Below are positions 7,859 to 16,470 of a stretch of 64,000 nucleotides of DNA, piece after piece; within the stretch, counting starts at the first letter, position 1, and each line of letters begins with the position of its first letter. A program made the position numbers and the translations under genes. The DNA is from Akkermansiaceae bacterium UBA7890 (lineage in GTDB: Bacteria; Verrucomicrobiota; Verrucomicrobiia; Verrucomicrobiales; Akkermansiaceae). The stretch covers positions 101,279-165,278 of the forward strand of contig DLRK01000196.1 in the NCBI GenBank assembly GCA_002501065.1, given 5' to 3'. Below the pieces are notes generated by a model. It saw only the letters and a list, made by a program, of their open reading frames with translations, did no database searches and was not told the origin of the DNA.

Positions 7859-8902
7859 TCAGAGCCCATCAGTCTTCCGGGGGTCCCGTTTCTCAATCCG
7901 GCAGATGGCCCACTCCGCGTGCTCCGTAATGAGAGCGTCGGGATCCTGGCAGGCGCGTCGCAGGGCAGGGAGATCTTCCCGGGTTCCGGTGTTACCGAGT
8001 ACGACGCAGACATTTCGGAGAAAGCGGGGACGCTTGATCCGCTTGATGGGGGACTTCCGGAAGAGGTGGCGGAAGCCCTCGTCGGTGAGAGCGAGGAAGT
8101 CCCGCAGTTCATGCTGGAAGACGTCCTTCCGGGCATGGAAGCGCAGGTCGCGGCTGGTCCTGGCGAAGCGGTTCCAGGGGCACGCGTTCAGGCAGTCGTC
8201 ACAGCCGTAGAGATGGTTTCCGATCAGGGAGCGCAGTTCCAGCGGGATGGATCCCTTGTGCTCGATGGTGAGGTAGGAGATGCAACGCGGAGCATCCACG
8301 AAATGGGGCCGGGGAATGGCGTTGGTGGGACAGGCGTCCAGGCAGGCGGTGCACTTTCCGCAATGGTCGTTCTGCGGTGGATCGGGTGGGAGAGGAAGGG
8401 TCGTGATGAGCTCTGCGAGAAAGAACCAGGATCCGAGCTTGCGGTGGATCTGGATGGTCGATTTCCCGTTCCATCCGAGACCTGCCTCGGAGGCGAAGTC
8501 CCGTTCGAGGACCGGTCCGGTATCCACGTAGTAACGTTGCATCCCTCCCATCTCCTGCATGGCGAGGTCGAGATCCGCCAGTTTTCCCTCGATCACGTCG
8601 TGGTAATCGTCATTCCAGGAATAGCGGGCGATGTGGTAAGCGGGGTTGGGTTCCTGCGGGCCGGGATAGTAGTTGAGGGCCAGGCACACGACCGCCCGGG
8701 CACCGGGCAGGATTTCGCGAGGGTCAGTCCGGCGCTCCGGGTTGCGTTCCAGCCACTTCATGTCCCCCGCCTTGCCCCGGGCCACCCAGGACAGGAATTC
8801 ATCGGCATGCCGGGCCCGTCCGGCGGGTGCCACCCGGCAGTCGTCAAAGCCGATCCGGGTGGCAATGGACTGCAACTTGCTTTTGGCGACCAGTGGGTCC
8901 AC
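7859..8902 (-). CDS. queG: epoxyqueuosine reductase
   Basis: QueG reduces epoxyqueuosine to queuosine at the wobble position of certain tRNAs, using a cobalamin and two 4Fe-4S clusters. The 347-residue protein has the catalytic-aspartate segment YYVDTGPVLER (D127), the family motif AGLGWNGKST (140-149), a first cluster motif CGKCTACLDACP (C181, C184, C187, C191) and a second, CDDCLNACPWN (C234, C237, C241) with C207 as a likely further ligand. The C-terminal ~70 residues form the HEAT-like repeat found in the long bacterial form. It ends convergently with the importer operon and lies 89 bases downstream of aroK on the same strand. Confidence 0.95.
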   Translation of the reverse strand: MDPLVAKSKLQSIATRIGFDDCRVAPAGRARHADEFLSWVARGKAGDMKWLERNPERRTDPREILPGARAVVCLALNYYPGPQEPNPAYHIARYSWNDDYHDVIEGKLADLDLAMQEMGGMQRYYVDTGPVLERDFASEAGLGWNGKSTIQIHRKLGSWFFLAELITTLPLPPDPPQNDHCGKCTACLDACPTNAIPRPHFVDAPRCISYLTIEHKGSIPLELRSLIGNHLYGCDDCLNACPWNRFARTSRDLRFHARKDVFQHELRDFLALTDEGFRHLFRKSPIKRIKRPRFLRNVCVVLGNTGTREDLPALRRACQDPDALITEHAEWAICRIEKRDPRKTDGL

Positions 8903-8950
8903 GAGTCCGGGTTTGCAGGCGTTTGATCAGGATCGGGCTGAAAGGGTATG

Positions 8951-8964
8951 ATGCCCGCGGGCAT
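8951..8964. promoter_or_regulatory. 14-bp perfect palindrome between aroK and queG
   Basis: ATGCCCGCGGGCAT lies between the aroK stop and queG start, 48 bases upstream of queG. It could be an operator or a short hairpin in the aroK-queG transcript. A nearby sequence at about 8928-8941 resembles a CRP/FNR half-site but fails in the second half. Confidence 0.3.
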
Positions 8965-8991
8965 TGCTGAACATCTGAAAGTGGATCGCAA

Positions 8992-9540
8992 TCACTGGGC
9001 GAAGAAGTAGCGGGCGGACTCCACGATCCCGGTGGTGATCTCCGGGAAGGTGAGGTCATCGGTTTCGATTTCCTGGTGAGCGGTGCTGCGGTAGAGTTCG
9101 CAGCGCTCCTTGAGCAGGCGGTCGATGGTCCCCTTCTGGTCCTCGTTATTGAGGAGGGGGCGATCCCTGTTCTTGCCCGTGCGCCTCATGATTTCCTCGG
9201 TCGAAACCACCAGCCAGACCACGAAACCCAGTCGGTGCAGGATTTCACGGTTTTCGGGGCGCACGATAACGCCCCCACCGGTGGCGATGATGCGACGGGT
9301 GGGCAGGGATTCTTCGAGGTTGCGCAGAACAGCCGATTCCAGGTCCCGGAAGGCGTCCTCGCCCTCATTCTCGAAGATTTTCCGGATTGCTTTGCCCGCC
9401 CGCTCGACGATCAGGGCATCGGTGTCGATCACGGGATATCCGAGGGCATGGGAGAGTTCCCGGGCAATAGAGGACTTTCCGGAGCCCATGAAGCCGATCA
9501 GGACGATGTTTTTTGGTGGAGACGGGGATTCGGCGGCCAT
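8992..9540 (-). CDS. aroK: shikimate kinase
   Basis: The 182-residue protein phosphorylates shikimate at the 3-hydroxyl in the chorismate pathway. The P-loop is GFMGSGKSS (residues 16-24). D39 and D41 lie in VIDTD, R65 in FRDLE, the glycine triplet in TGGGV (88-90), and the lid arginine in NRDRPLL. Length and spacing match bacterial AroK/AroL. The ATG at 9540 gives a short extra N-terminus (MAAESPSPPK) before the P-loop strand. It is transcribed away from the Sua5-type gene and towards queG. Confidence 0.95.
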   Translation of the reverse strand: MAAESPSPPKNIVLIGFMGSGKSSIARELSHALGYPVIDTDALIVERAGKAIRKIFENEGEDAFRDLESAVLRNLEESLPTRRIIATGGGVIVRPENREILHRLGFVVWLVVSTEEIMRRTGKNRDRPLLNNEDQKGTIDRLLKERCELYRSTAHQEIETDDLTFPEITTGIVESARYFFAQ

Positions 9541-9591
9541 GGAGGCAGGAGTTTAGGGCCGAAATTCTAAATTCTAAACCCTAAGTGTTAT
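9541..9591. repeat. short AT-rich tandem heptamer between divergent genes
   Basis: The stretch AAATTCTAAATTCTAAACCCTAA (about 9562-9584; 20-base limit respected as AAATTCT, AAATTCT, AAACCCT) repeats a seven-base unit, and TTAGGG on its left can pair with CCCTAA on its right. It lies in the only spacer between divergent aroK and the Sua5-type gene, so it probably overlaps promoters. Its AT-richness contrasts with the surroundings. Confidence 0.4.
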
Positions 9592-10632
9592 TTGTTACAG
9601 CGGGGCGTGCAGACACGCGTGAAAATTGCCGACTTTGAGAATTGGGGTGCCGCGGCCGGGGAGGCCGCCAGGGTTCTGGCCGCCGGTGAAGTGGTGGCGG
9701 TGCCGACCGAGACGGTCTATGGATTGGCGGCGGTGGCCTTCAACCCGGAGGCGGTGGCCAGGGTGTTCGAAGCCAAGGAGCGTCCGTCCTTTGATCCCCT
9801 CATTGTGCATCTGGCCGGCATCCGGGATCTCCGCCGGGTGGCGGTGGTGCCGGAAGGAATCGAGGGGGTGGTGCGCCAGCTGGCGGAAGCCTTCTGGCCC
9901 GGTCCCCTTACTCTGGTGCTGCCGAAGCATGAGGACGTTCCGGACCTGGTAACGAGCGGGCTGCCCACCGTGGCGGTGCGGGTGAGCAAGCACGAGGTGA
10001 TGCGCCGTCTTGCCAAGGAACTGGGTCCCATCGCCGCACCCAGCGCAAATCGCTTCGGACGGATCAGCCCGACTTCGGCCAGTGCGGTGATGAGTGAACT
10101 GGAAGGTCGGATCCCGCTGATCATCGATGGGGGGGCCTGCTCGGACGGCCTGGAGAGTACCATCGTGGCAGTAGAAGTCGGCGAGAAACGTCCCACCCTG
10201 CGACTGCTGCGTCCCGGGCCGGTCACGCGCGAGGACCTCCGGAAGTTTGGTCGAGTGGTGAAGGCCGGACGCGTGACTGACGATCGACCGGAGGCGCCCG
10301 GAACACTGGAGTCGCATTACGCTCCCGGTGTGCCGGTTCTTCTCTTTGACGAGCCCGGAGAGTTCGAGCCGGAAGAGGGCAGGAACTACGCTCTCCTGAG
10401 TTACCGGGGTGATCCGCGGGACGGCTATCTCGAGCGTCATGCGTGGACCAGGGTGGAAGTGCTCAGTCCCGGGAAGGGAAAGCTGGCAGAAGCGGCAGTG
10501 CGCTTCTTTTTTGCCATGCGAGCCCTCGATATCGAAGGAATTGACGCGATCGTGGCCGAACCGGTGAGCGATGTGGGACTCGGTTCCGCCATCATGGACC
10601 GTCTGCGACGTGCGGCGGCCAAGTCATCCTGA
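9592..10632 (+). CDS. Sua5-type L-threonylcarbamoyladenylate synthase
   Basis: Makes threonylcarbamoyl-AMP from threonine, bicarbonate and ATP, the first step of the t6A37 tRNA modification. The 346-residue protein has the YrdC fold (about residues 15-205) with VVAVPTETVYGLAA, KERPSFDPLIVHL, FWPGPLTLVLPK, VAVRVSKHEV and APSANRFGRISPT, then the extra C-terminal Sua5 domain (LESHYAPGVPVLLF). That makes it Sua5 rather than the short TsaC. The first possible start is TTG 9592; GTG 9607 with CAGCGGGG just upstream is at least as likely. A tRNA-modification gene (queG) lies nearby, but on the other strand. Confidence 0.92.
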   Translation: MLQRGVQTRVKIADFENWGAAAGEAARVLAAGEVVAVPTETVYGLAAVAFNPEAVARVFEAKERPSFDPLIVHLAGIRDLRRVAVVPEGIEGVVRQLAEAFWPGPLTLVLPKHEDVPDLVTSGLPTVAVRVSKHEVMRRLAKELGPIAAPSANRFGRISPTSASAVMSELEGRIPLIIDGGACSDGLESTIVAVEVGEKRPTLRLLRPGPVTREDLRKFGRVVKAGRVTDDRPEAPGTLESHYAPGVPVLLFDEPGEFEPEEGRNYALLSYRGDPRDGYLERHAWTRVEVLSPGKGKLAEAAVRFFFAMRALDIEGIDAIVAEPVSDVGLGSAIMDRLRRAAAKSS

Positions 10633-10693
10633 ATCCAGTGGTTCTGAGTATGGTCATTGAACAACGGGCCTGATTCGGGCATTCTAGGCCCGG

Positions 10694-12781
10694 ATGTTGC
10701 GGGCGATGATGACGGTGTCCGGGCTCACCTTGGTGAGCCGGATCCTCGGATTCCTGCGAGATATTCTCATTGCCCGGTTCATGGGGACCGGCCCGATTGC
10801 AGACGCCTTCGTGGCGGCCTTCCGGTTTCCCAACATGTTCCGGCGCATCTTCGGGGAAGGGGCCTACAATGCCGCCTTCGTGCCGCTCTTCGGGCGGAAA
10901 CGGGAAGAGGAGGGGGAGGAGGCTGCAGTGGGCTTCGCGCGCAACACCTTTTCCGCCCTGGTCTGGGTGGTCGGGATTCTGACCCTGGCCGCGATTCCCT
11001 GCATGCACTGGCTCATGATGGCGGTAGTGCCCGGGTTCCTGCCCAAGTTCGAGGAGGACCTGGGCGCCATCGGATCCGGACAGGCCTTTTATGAACGCAA
11101 GGTCAATACGAGGGGTGCACGGGAGATTTATTTCCAGGTCACGGGGGAATCGGAGGCTGCGGTGGGATACTGGTCGGCGCGGACGAGGATGGAGGATATG
11201 CGCTTCGTCGATGCCGACGGGAAGGAGTTTTCGCTGCTGGCCAGGCCGGACGCGAAGGAATCTCACATGATCCTGGGGGAAGATCAGGTTGTGGACGCCA
11301 GCGGCTTCATCCTGACTCGTCTCGCCTTGAGTGGTGACAGCCACAGCGGTGTCGGGCGCGAGGTGGATCCGCGGGAACGGTTCTTCCCGAGAGAAGGAGA
11401 GAAGATCCTGTCGGTTGTCCGCGGACTGGAATCCGGCGGTTTGGCACGCATCGTGTTGCCCGAGGAACACCGACTGGAATCGTTCCATGTGCGGGTGGCG
11501 ATCGAGCCGGCCTCCGGCGGTGCGGACGTTCCGCAGGCCACCCTGCGACTCTACCGCAATCATCCCGACAATTTCGATCTCACAGTGGCGCTCTCGCGCA
11601 TCATGTTCTGCTACCTGTTCTTCATGGCACTGGTGGCGCATCTGAGCGGCGTGCTCAATACCTTCAAGCACTTTGCCATGCCGGCGGCCGCGCCCATCCT
11701 GCTGAACATCGTGCTGGTGAGCGCACTGGGACTGATCTGGATGATGCGCTGGGAGGGTGACCTCCGGATTGGGAAGACCCTTGCCTGGGGCGTGGCGCTG
11801 GCCGGGGTTCTGCAGTTTGCCGCCCTCTGGGTGACCTGTAGCCGTGCCGGGGCCGTCATGATGCCCCACAAGCCGCTGTGGAATCCCGAACTGAAGAAAC
11901 TCCTCCTCCTGATGGGACCGGGTGTGATTGCGGCTGGAATCCAGCAGGTCAACCTCCTGGTGGGTGGCATCATTGCCTCCTTCCAGCAGGGAGCGATTTC
12001 CACGCTCTATTACGCCGACCGGGTCAGCCAGCTTCCCCTGGGTGTGATCGGGATCGCCCTGGGCGTGGTGCTCCTGCCCGAAGTAACGCGGCGCCTCCGC
12101 AGCGGTCGCGAAAGCGAGGCGGCGGACAGTATCCTGCGCGGGATGGAATTGGCCATGCTGCTGACCCTGCCTGCCGCCGCCGCCATGATTGCCATTCACG
12201 AGCCATTGATCGGAGGACTCTTCGCGGGGAAGGAGTTCGATGCGGAAGATGTCAGCAAGACGGGCTGGGCCCTGGCGGGATTCGCCCTCGGACTGCCCGG
12301 CTATGTCCTGATCAAGGTGCTGCAGCCGTCCTACTTCGCGCGCGAAAACACCAAGGCACCCATGTTCATGGCGGGAGTGGCGGTGGCGGTGAACATCGTG
12401 TGCAGCCTGATCCTTTTCAATCTTCTGCGACCCACCGGATACGGTCACGTGGGGATCGCGGTCGCGACTGCAATCTCCGCCTGGGTGAACGTCGCCCTTC
12501 TCTGGCGCGGAATGGATGGATTCGTGAAGATCCCGGCCGATGAGTGGAAAAGGCTGATTCGCATGGTCCTGGCCAGCGTGGTGATGGGAGGAGTGGTCTG
12601 GCTCGCGGGGGTGGCCCTGGGTCCCTGGTTGTCCGGGACGCAGTGGCAGAAGATCGTGGCCCTGGTCCTGATCGTGGGCACGGGGCTGACGGTCTACGGC
12701 ATTCTTGCCCTCGCGATGCGGGCGACGTCTCTGGCGGCGCTCAGGGCGGGCTTCGGTGAGGCGCGGTCATCTCCCGAGTGA
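10694..12781 (+). CDS. murJ: lipid II flippase MurJ with a large soluble insertion
   Basis: MurJ flips lipid II across the inner membrane for peptidoglycan synthesis. The N-terminus SRILGFLRDILIARFMG and ADAFVAAFRFPNMFRR match the conserved cavity region with its essential arginines and aspartate. The C-terminal transmembrane set (from about residue 300) also matches, including YYADRVSQLPLGVIGIALG. Family members are usually near 510 residues; this one is 695. The extra ~175 residues (about 118-292) sit in the loop after the third membrane helix, are hydrophilic and beta-rich, and resemble no MurJ segment I know. By topology this loop faces the periplasm. Reading frame and codon use stay normal through the insertion, arguing against an assembly error. 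Confidence 0.9.
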   Translation: MLRAMMTVSGLTLVSRILGFLRDILIARFMGTGPIADAFVAAFRFPNMFRRIFGEGAYNAAFVPLFGRKREEEGEEAAVGFARNTFSALVWVVGILTLAAIPCMHWLMMAVVPGFLPKFEEDLGAIGSGQAFYERKVNTRGAREIYFQVTGESEAAVGYWSARTRMEDMRFVDADGKEFSLLARPDAKESHMILGEDQVVDASGFILTRLALSGDSHSGVGREVDPRERFFPREGEKILSVVRGLESGGLARIVLPEEHRLESFHVRVAIEPASGGADVPQATLRLYRNHPDNFDLTVALSRIMFCYLFFMALVAHLSGVLNTFKHFAMPAAAPILLNIVLVSALGLIWMMRWEGDLRIGKTLAWGVALAGVLQFAALWVTCSRAGAVMMPHKPLWNPELKKLLLLMGPGVIAAGIQQVNLLVGGIIASFQQGAISTLYYADRVSQLPLGVIGIALGVVLLPEVTRRLRSGRESEAADSILRGMELAMLLTLPAAAAMIAIHEPLIGGLFAGKEFDAEDVSKTGWALAGFALGLPGYVLIKVLQPSYFARENTKAPMFMAGVAVAVNIVCSLILFNLLRPTGYGHVGIAVATAISAWVNVALLWRGMDGFVKIPADEWKRLIRMVLASVVMGGVVWLAGVALGPWLSGTQWQKIVALVLIVGTGLTVYGILALAMRATSLAALRAGFGEARSSPE

Positions 12782-12790
12782 AGGAAGGAT

Positions 12791-12812
12791 CCCGCAAAAT
12801 CGCGGTTGCGGG
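12791..12812 (+). terminator. possible terminator hairpin after murJ
   Basis: CCCGCAA and TTGCGGG form a 7-bp stem around an 8-base loop, starting 9 bases after the murJ stop. There is no T-run, so it may act as an mRNA end stabiliser instead. Confidence 0.4.
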
Positions 12813-12850
12813 AATGGGGATGAGGCCTAGGTTCTCGGGCAGTTGTCCCG

Positions 12851-13486
12851 ATGAAGATTCGCGTGTTTTTCCAAGGCTCCCTGGTCTGCGTAGTGATCTG
12901 GGCACTTGTTCTGGCGGCACAGGGATATTTCCGGAGTCTGCGGAGCACGGCTGAGAACCTGGGGAAGGTGGTGGAGAATGAGGAATTTGCGGATTGGACC
13001 GCCAGCAAGGGCGAGCCGGGAGGCGAAGAGCGGCAGCCGCGCGATCGCCGGATCCGCGAGGTAGTGTCGCTGCTCGCCGGTCAGGAATTCAATCCCGAGA
13101 CCAGGATGCGGCTGAGTGAACTGAAGGATCAGTTCTATTCCAGGTTGTCCCCGGGGGAGAGGAAACTGTTCGTGAACCTCCTCCTTGAACAGATCGATCC
13201 CTACATCGTTCTCTTTGACGCTCTTCCCGTTGAGCGTCGCCGGAAACTCATCAAGCGGTCGGTAAGGGTGGCGAGGGAGGAACTGCCCCCGGAACTCCTG
13301 GGCAGTTACGAAATCCTGAATGCCGGGGAGGAGCAGAAGAGGATCGGTGAAGCCGGCTGGCGCAGGGCGATGAAGGGGAAGAGCCCTGACCAGATCATGG
13401 AATACCTGCAGCTGATCGAGATCGCGGGGGAACTCATTCAGCGTCTGCGGATCCCGAAGTGGGAAGGACAGATTCGTGATGAGTGA
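12851..13486 (+). CDS. single-pass membrane protein of unknown function
   Basis: A 211-residue protein not recognised as any family. Residues 7-27 (FQGSLVCVVIWALVLAAQGY) form one N-terminal membrane anchor. The rest is highly charged, predicted mainly helical, with a low-complexity linker near residue 55 and arginine/glutamate-rich helices after it. Its stop overlaps the start of the following ABC ATPase gene by 8 bases, so translation is probably coupled. It could be an accessory or membrane-fusion-like part of the ABC-2 exporter encoded next, but nothing in the sequence proves that. Confidence 0.7.
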   Translation: MKIRVFFQGSLVCVVIWALVLAAQGYFRSLRSTAENLGKVVENEEFADWTASKGEPGGEERQPRDRRIREVVSLLAGQEFNPETRMRLSELKDQFYSRLSPGERKLFVNLLLEQIDPYIVLFDALPVERRRKLIKRSVRVAREELPPELLGSYEILNAGEEQKRIGEAGWRRAMKGKSPDQIMEYLQLIEIAGELIQRLRIPKWEGQIRDE

Positions 13487-14411
13487 AACTGATCCCGAGG
13501 TCATTCTGGAGGCGGTCAATCTCTCCAAGTCCTTCGGTGGGAAACCGGCCTTGCGGGATCTCTCCTTTTCCGTGCGGCGAGGCGAGATCTTCGGGTTGCT
13601 GGGACACAACGGCGCGGGGAAGAGCACCGCTCTGGGCATCTTCCTCGGGATGGTGGAGCCCGACGGGGGAGAGGCCCGCATCGGGGGTGAATCAGTGCAG
13701 CGGAGAAGGGCGCGGGCCCTGCGGCAGGCGGGCGCGATATTCGAGGCGCCTGCTTTCTACGATTACCTGAGCGGCTGGGCGAACCTCAAGGTTCTCATGA
13801 GTTACTCGGGAGGATTTGATGCGGACGCGGCGCAGCAGGTTGTGGAGGAGGTCGGCCTGTCGGACCGAATCCACTCCAGGGTTTCGTCCTACAGTCATGG
13901 GATGCGGCAGCGGCTGGCCCTGGCCCAGGCCCTCCTGCCGGAACCGCGGCTCCTCCTGCTTGATGAGCCCACCGACGGCCTTGATCCCGAGGGGATCAAG
14001 TGGTTCCGCGACTTCATCCTGCGGTTGCGGGCAGAGCGTGGCATGACGGTCCTCTTCAATTCGCACCTGCTTCCGGAAGTGGAGCAGATGTGTGATCGCG
14101 TCGCCATCGTGCGACGGGGTCGCAAGGTCTACGATGGAGAACTGGCAGGAATCGCAGATGACCACGTGAAGCTGGAAATCGAGGCCGCTCCCGCCGAGCA
14201 GGCAAGTGCCTGCTACCGCAAACTGGGCGGGCGGGAACTGGAGGGGGGCAGAAGGGTGAGTTTCCCGGAGGGCACCGATCCCGCGAAGGTGGCCCGGGCA
14301 CTGGTCAAGGCGGGGGTGGATCTGAGAAAGCTGATTCCCGTGCGTCGCTCGCTGGAGGATGTCTATTTGGAGGTAACCGGGTGTCTGGATGGAGAGGAAG
14401 GTGAGCAGTGA
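13479..14411 (+). CDS. ABC-2 type transporter ATP-binding protein
   Basis: An ATPase of about 310 residues in the NatA/CcmA-like exporter class. It shows Walker A GHNGAGKST, signature YSHGMRQRLALAQAL, Walker B LLLLDEPTDGLDP and the switch histidine in FNSHLLPEVEQ. The C-terminal ~80 residues form the extra domain usual in this class. ATG 13479 is preferred, with GAAGGA upstream; GTG 13476 is one codon earlier. It overlaps the unknown membrane protein upstream by 8 bases and the permease gene by 4 bases (GTGA). Direction of transport is export by class; the cargo is unknown. Confidence 0.88.
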   Translation: MSETDPEVILEAVNLSKSFGGKPALRDLSFSVRRGEIFGLLGHNGAGKSTALGIFLGMVEPDGGEARIGGESVQRRRARALRQAGAIFEAPAFYDYLSGWANLKVLMSYSGGFDADAAQQVVEEVGLSDRIHSRVSSYSHGMRQRLALAQALLPEPRLLLLDEPTDGLDPEGIKWFRDFILRLRAERGMTVLFNSHLLPEVEQMCDRVAIVRRGRKVYDGELAGIADDHVKLEIEAAPAEQASACYRKLGGRELEGGRRVSFPEGTDPAKVARALVKAGVDLRKLIPVRRSLEDVYLEVTGCLDGEEGEQ

Positions 14412-15259
14412 AGCTCTTCCTGATCCAGTTGCGCAGCGAGCTCACGAAGCTCTTTGCGCGCCGTCGGACCTATATCGGCTACGGCGCCTTCCTTGTTCTT
14501 GAGCTGGTTATCCTCTGGGTCTTTCATCTCGACGGGCCCCGCGAGGAGATAGCGAAGATCCTCTCGGACACCGGACTTGAGGTGGAGCACTACTATTCCG
14601 CACTCACCGTCACCTATTGGATGATCGGGTTCAGCATGGCAATGCTGGGGGCGATCTACCTTGCCCTGGTTTCCGGAGATATAGTAGCCAAGGAAAGTGA
14701 GGACGGCAACCTGCGGATGGTGCTCGCCCGTCCCATCAGCCGGCTTCGGGTCCTCACCCTCAAGTACCTTGCCGTCCTGATCTACACGGTGACCTTTGTC
14801 TGGTTTGTCGGGGTGTCTGGCTACTTCATGTCGTCTATCGCCCTGGGGTGGGACGGTGGTCTGTTCGTATGGAACTACGATCTCAAGGTTTTCTCGTTTT
14901 TCCCCGAAGCGACTGCCGGGATCGGGCGCCTCTCCCTGGCCCTGGTCTTGCTCAGCCTGAGCATGTGCACGCTCTCCTCGATTGGATTCGCCTTTTCCTG
15001 CCTCAGGATCAAGCCGGCGGCGGCAACCATCCTCGCCCTCAGTGTCCTCTTCGTTGACTCGGTCCTGCAGATGCTGCCCTTCATGGCTCCCTACCGGGAG
15101 CATCTCCTCACCTTCCGCATGAGCAACTGGATCTACGCCCTTGAGAACACCGTTTCCTGGGCCAAGCTGGCTGAGAGTTATACCTTCCTGGTCGGATTGG
15201 ATCTCACTCTCTTTGTGTTCGGCTGGATGGCTTTCAAGGTGAGGGATTTCAAGACCTAG
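14408..15259 (+). CDS. ABC-2 family transporter permease
   Basis: A 283-residue membrane protein starting at GTG 14408, overlapping the ATPase stop. It has the ABC-2 plan: an amphipathic start (IQLRSELTKLFARRRTY), a first membrane helix at about 24-40, a cytosol-facing segment GDIVAKESEDGNLRMVLARP typical of the family, then helices near 118-140, 175-205, 208-232 and 257-277. With the ATPase and probably the upstream small membrane protein it forms a three-gene exporter. No hint of the exported substrate is visible. Confidence 0.85.
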   Translation: MKLFLIQLRSELTKLFARRRTYIGYGAFLVLELVILWVFHLDGPREEIAKILSDTGLEVEHYYSALTVTYWMIGFSMAMLGAIYLALVSGDIVAKESEDGNLRMVLARPISRLRVLTLKYLAVLIYTVTFVWFVGVSGYFMSSIALGWDGGLFVWNYDLKVFSFFPEATAGIGRLSLALVLLSLSMCTLSSIGFAFSCLRIKPAAATILALSVLFVDSVLQMLPFMAPYREHLLTFRMSNWIYALENTVSWAKLAESYTFLVGLDLTLFVFGWMAFKVRDFKT

Positions 15260-15399
15260 GATCTCCGGGGCAGAGGGTGGCCGGTGGTCGGTGAAGTGGG
15301 GCTTCTGACCGGTCCTGTACTCCTCCGAAGAGCATGAGGAATCAGGCCGTGGGTCTTTCTTCAGTTGCTGTAACGGCTGGTTGTGCTTGAGTTCCTTCG

Positions 15400-16470
15400 G
15401 TGACCAAACGAGAGAAGGAATTTTTGTTCGAGCTGCTGGAGACCCCGAGCCCGGTGGGATTCGAGATGCCGGGCCAGAGGGTATGGGCCGATTATGTCAG
15501 GAAGACCGCCGATGCGGTGGAGTGCGATGCCTACGGTTCGACCTGGGGGACTCTGGGGGAAGGCAAGAAGAGCGTGATGCTGGCGGCGCACGCTGACGAG
15601 ATCGGCTACATGGTCAAGCAGATCACTTCAGATGGGTTTCTCCGACTCGATCGCCTGGGTGGAAGTGACAGTGCGACGGGTCGTGGACGCCGTTTACGTA
15701 TCTTCGGGGACAAGGGGGAGGTGCCGGGAATCATTGGAAATACTGCCATTCACCTGCGCTCTGATCTGGCCAATGAGAAGGCTCCCAAACTTCACCAGCT
15801 CTGGGTCGATGTGGGGGCTTCTTCGGCGGAGGAGGCGGAAGGGCTCGGGATCCGGGTGGGTCATCCGGCGGTGTATTCAGACGGACCGTTGGAACTGAAC
15901 AGGCAGCGGGTGGTGAGCCGCGCCATTGATAACCGGATCGGCGGCTTCATCATCGCCCAGGTCATGAAGAAGGTGGCCGCTGCCAAGCGCAAACCCGTCT
16001 TCCAGCTCGTCTGTCTCAATGCGGTCCAGGAGGAGATTGGCGGCAATGGTGCGCTCATGGCAACCCATCGCCTGATGCCGGACGTGAGCCTTTGCCTGGA
16101 TGTGACCCACGCCACCGATACCCCTGGCATCGACAATGCCCGGCACGGCCAGGTGAAGCTCGGGGGTGGTCCGACCCTCACCCACGGAGGTGCCAACCAC
16201 CCGTTGGTGATTGAGCGACTGGAGAAGGTGGCCAGGTCGAAGCGCATTCCGATCCAGCATGAGGCCTCCAGTCGATTCACCGGGACGGACACCGATCGGA
16301 TTTTCACGGTGCGCGAAGGCGTTCCGAGCGCCCTGGTTTCCCTTCCGCTGCGCTGTATGCACTCGGTGGTAGAGACTGCTGATCTGGGGGATGTGCAGCA
16401 CGCCATCAACCTGATGGCGGGCTTTGTGCTTTCGCTCCGGGCCCGGGAAAGTTTTCATCAAACACTGTGA
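15400..16470 (+). CDS. M42 family metallopeptidase (glutamyl-aminopeptidase/endoglucanase-like)
   Basis: A cytosolic, typically dodecameric di-metal aminopeptidase of 356 residues. Metal and catalytic residues are visible: H64 and D66 in AAHADEIG, D177 in SRAIDNRIGG, E211/E212 in QEEIGGNGA, D234 in LDVTHATDTPG and H321 in RCMHSVVE. The start is GTG 15400. The final GTGA (16467-16470) is shared with the start of the next gene, so this peptidase is translationally coupled to the MoxR-DUF58-transglutaminase group, an unusual partner for it. Confidence 0.92.
   Translation: MTKREKEFLFELLETPSPVGFEMPGQRVWADYVRKTADAVECDAYGSTWGTLGEGKKSVMLAAHADEIGYMVKQITSDGFLRLDRLGGSDSATGRGRRLRIFGDKGEVPGIIGNTAIHLRSDLANEKAPKLHQLWVDVGASSAEEAEGLGIRVGHPAVYSDGPLELNRQRVVSRAIDNRIGGFIIAQVMKKVAAAKRKPVFQLVCLNAVQEEIGGNGALMATHRLMPDVSLCLDVTHATDTPGIDNARHGQVKLGGGPTLTHGGANHPLVIERLEKVARSKRIPIQHEASSRFTGTDTDRIFTVREGVPSALVSLPLRCMHSVVETADLGDVQHAINLMAGFVLSLRARESFHQTL

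Noticed and set aside
8928..8941. TTGATCAGGATCGG, resembling a CRP/FNR box upstream of queG
   Set aside because: The second half-site lacks the final AA, and a housekeeping tRNA-modification gene is an unlikely target.
13979..14000. TTGATCCCGAGGGGATCAA palindrome
   Set aside because: Inside the ABC ATPase coding sequence with a 9-base spacer, so not of the CRP/FNR type.
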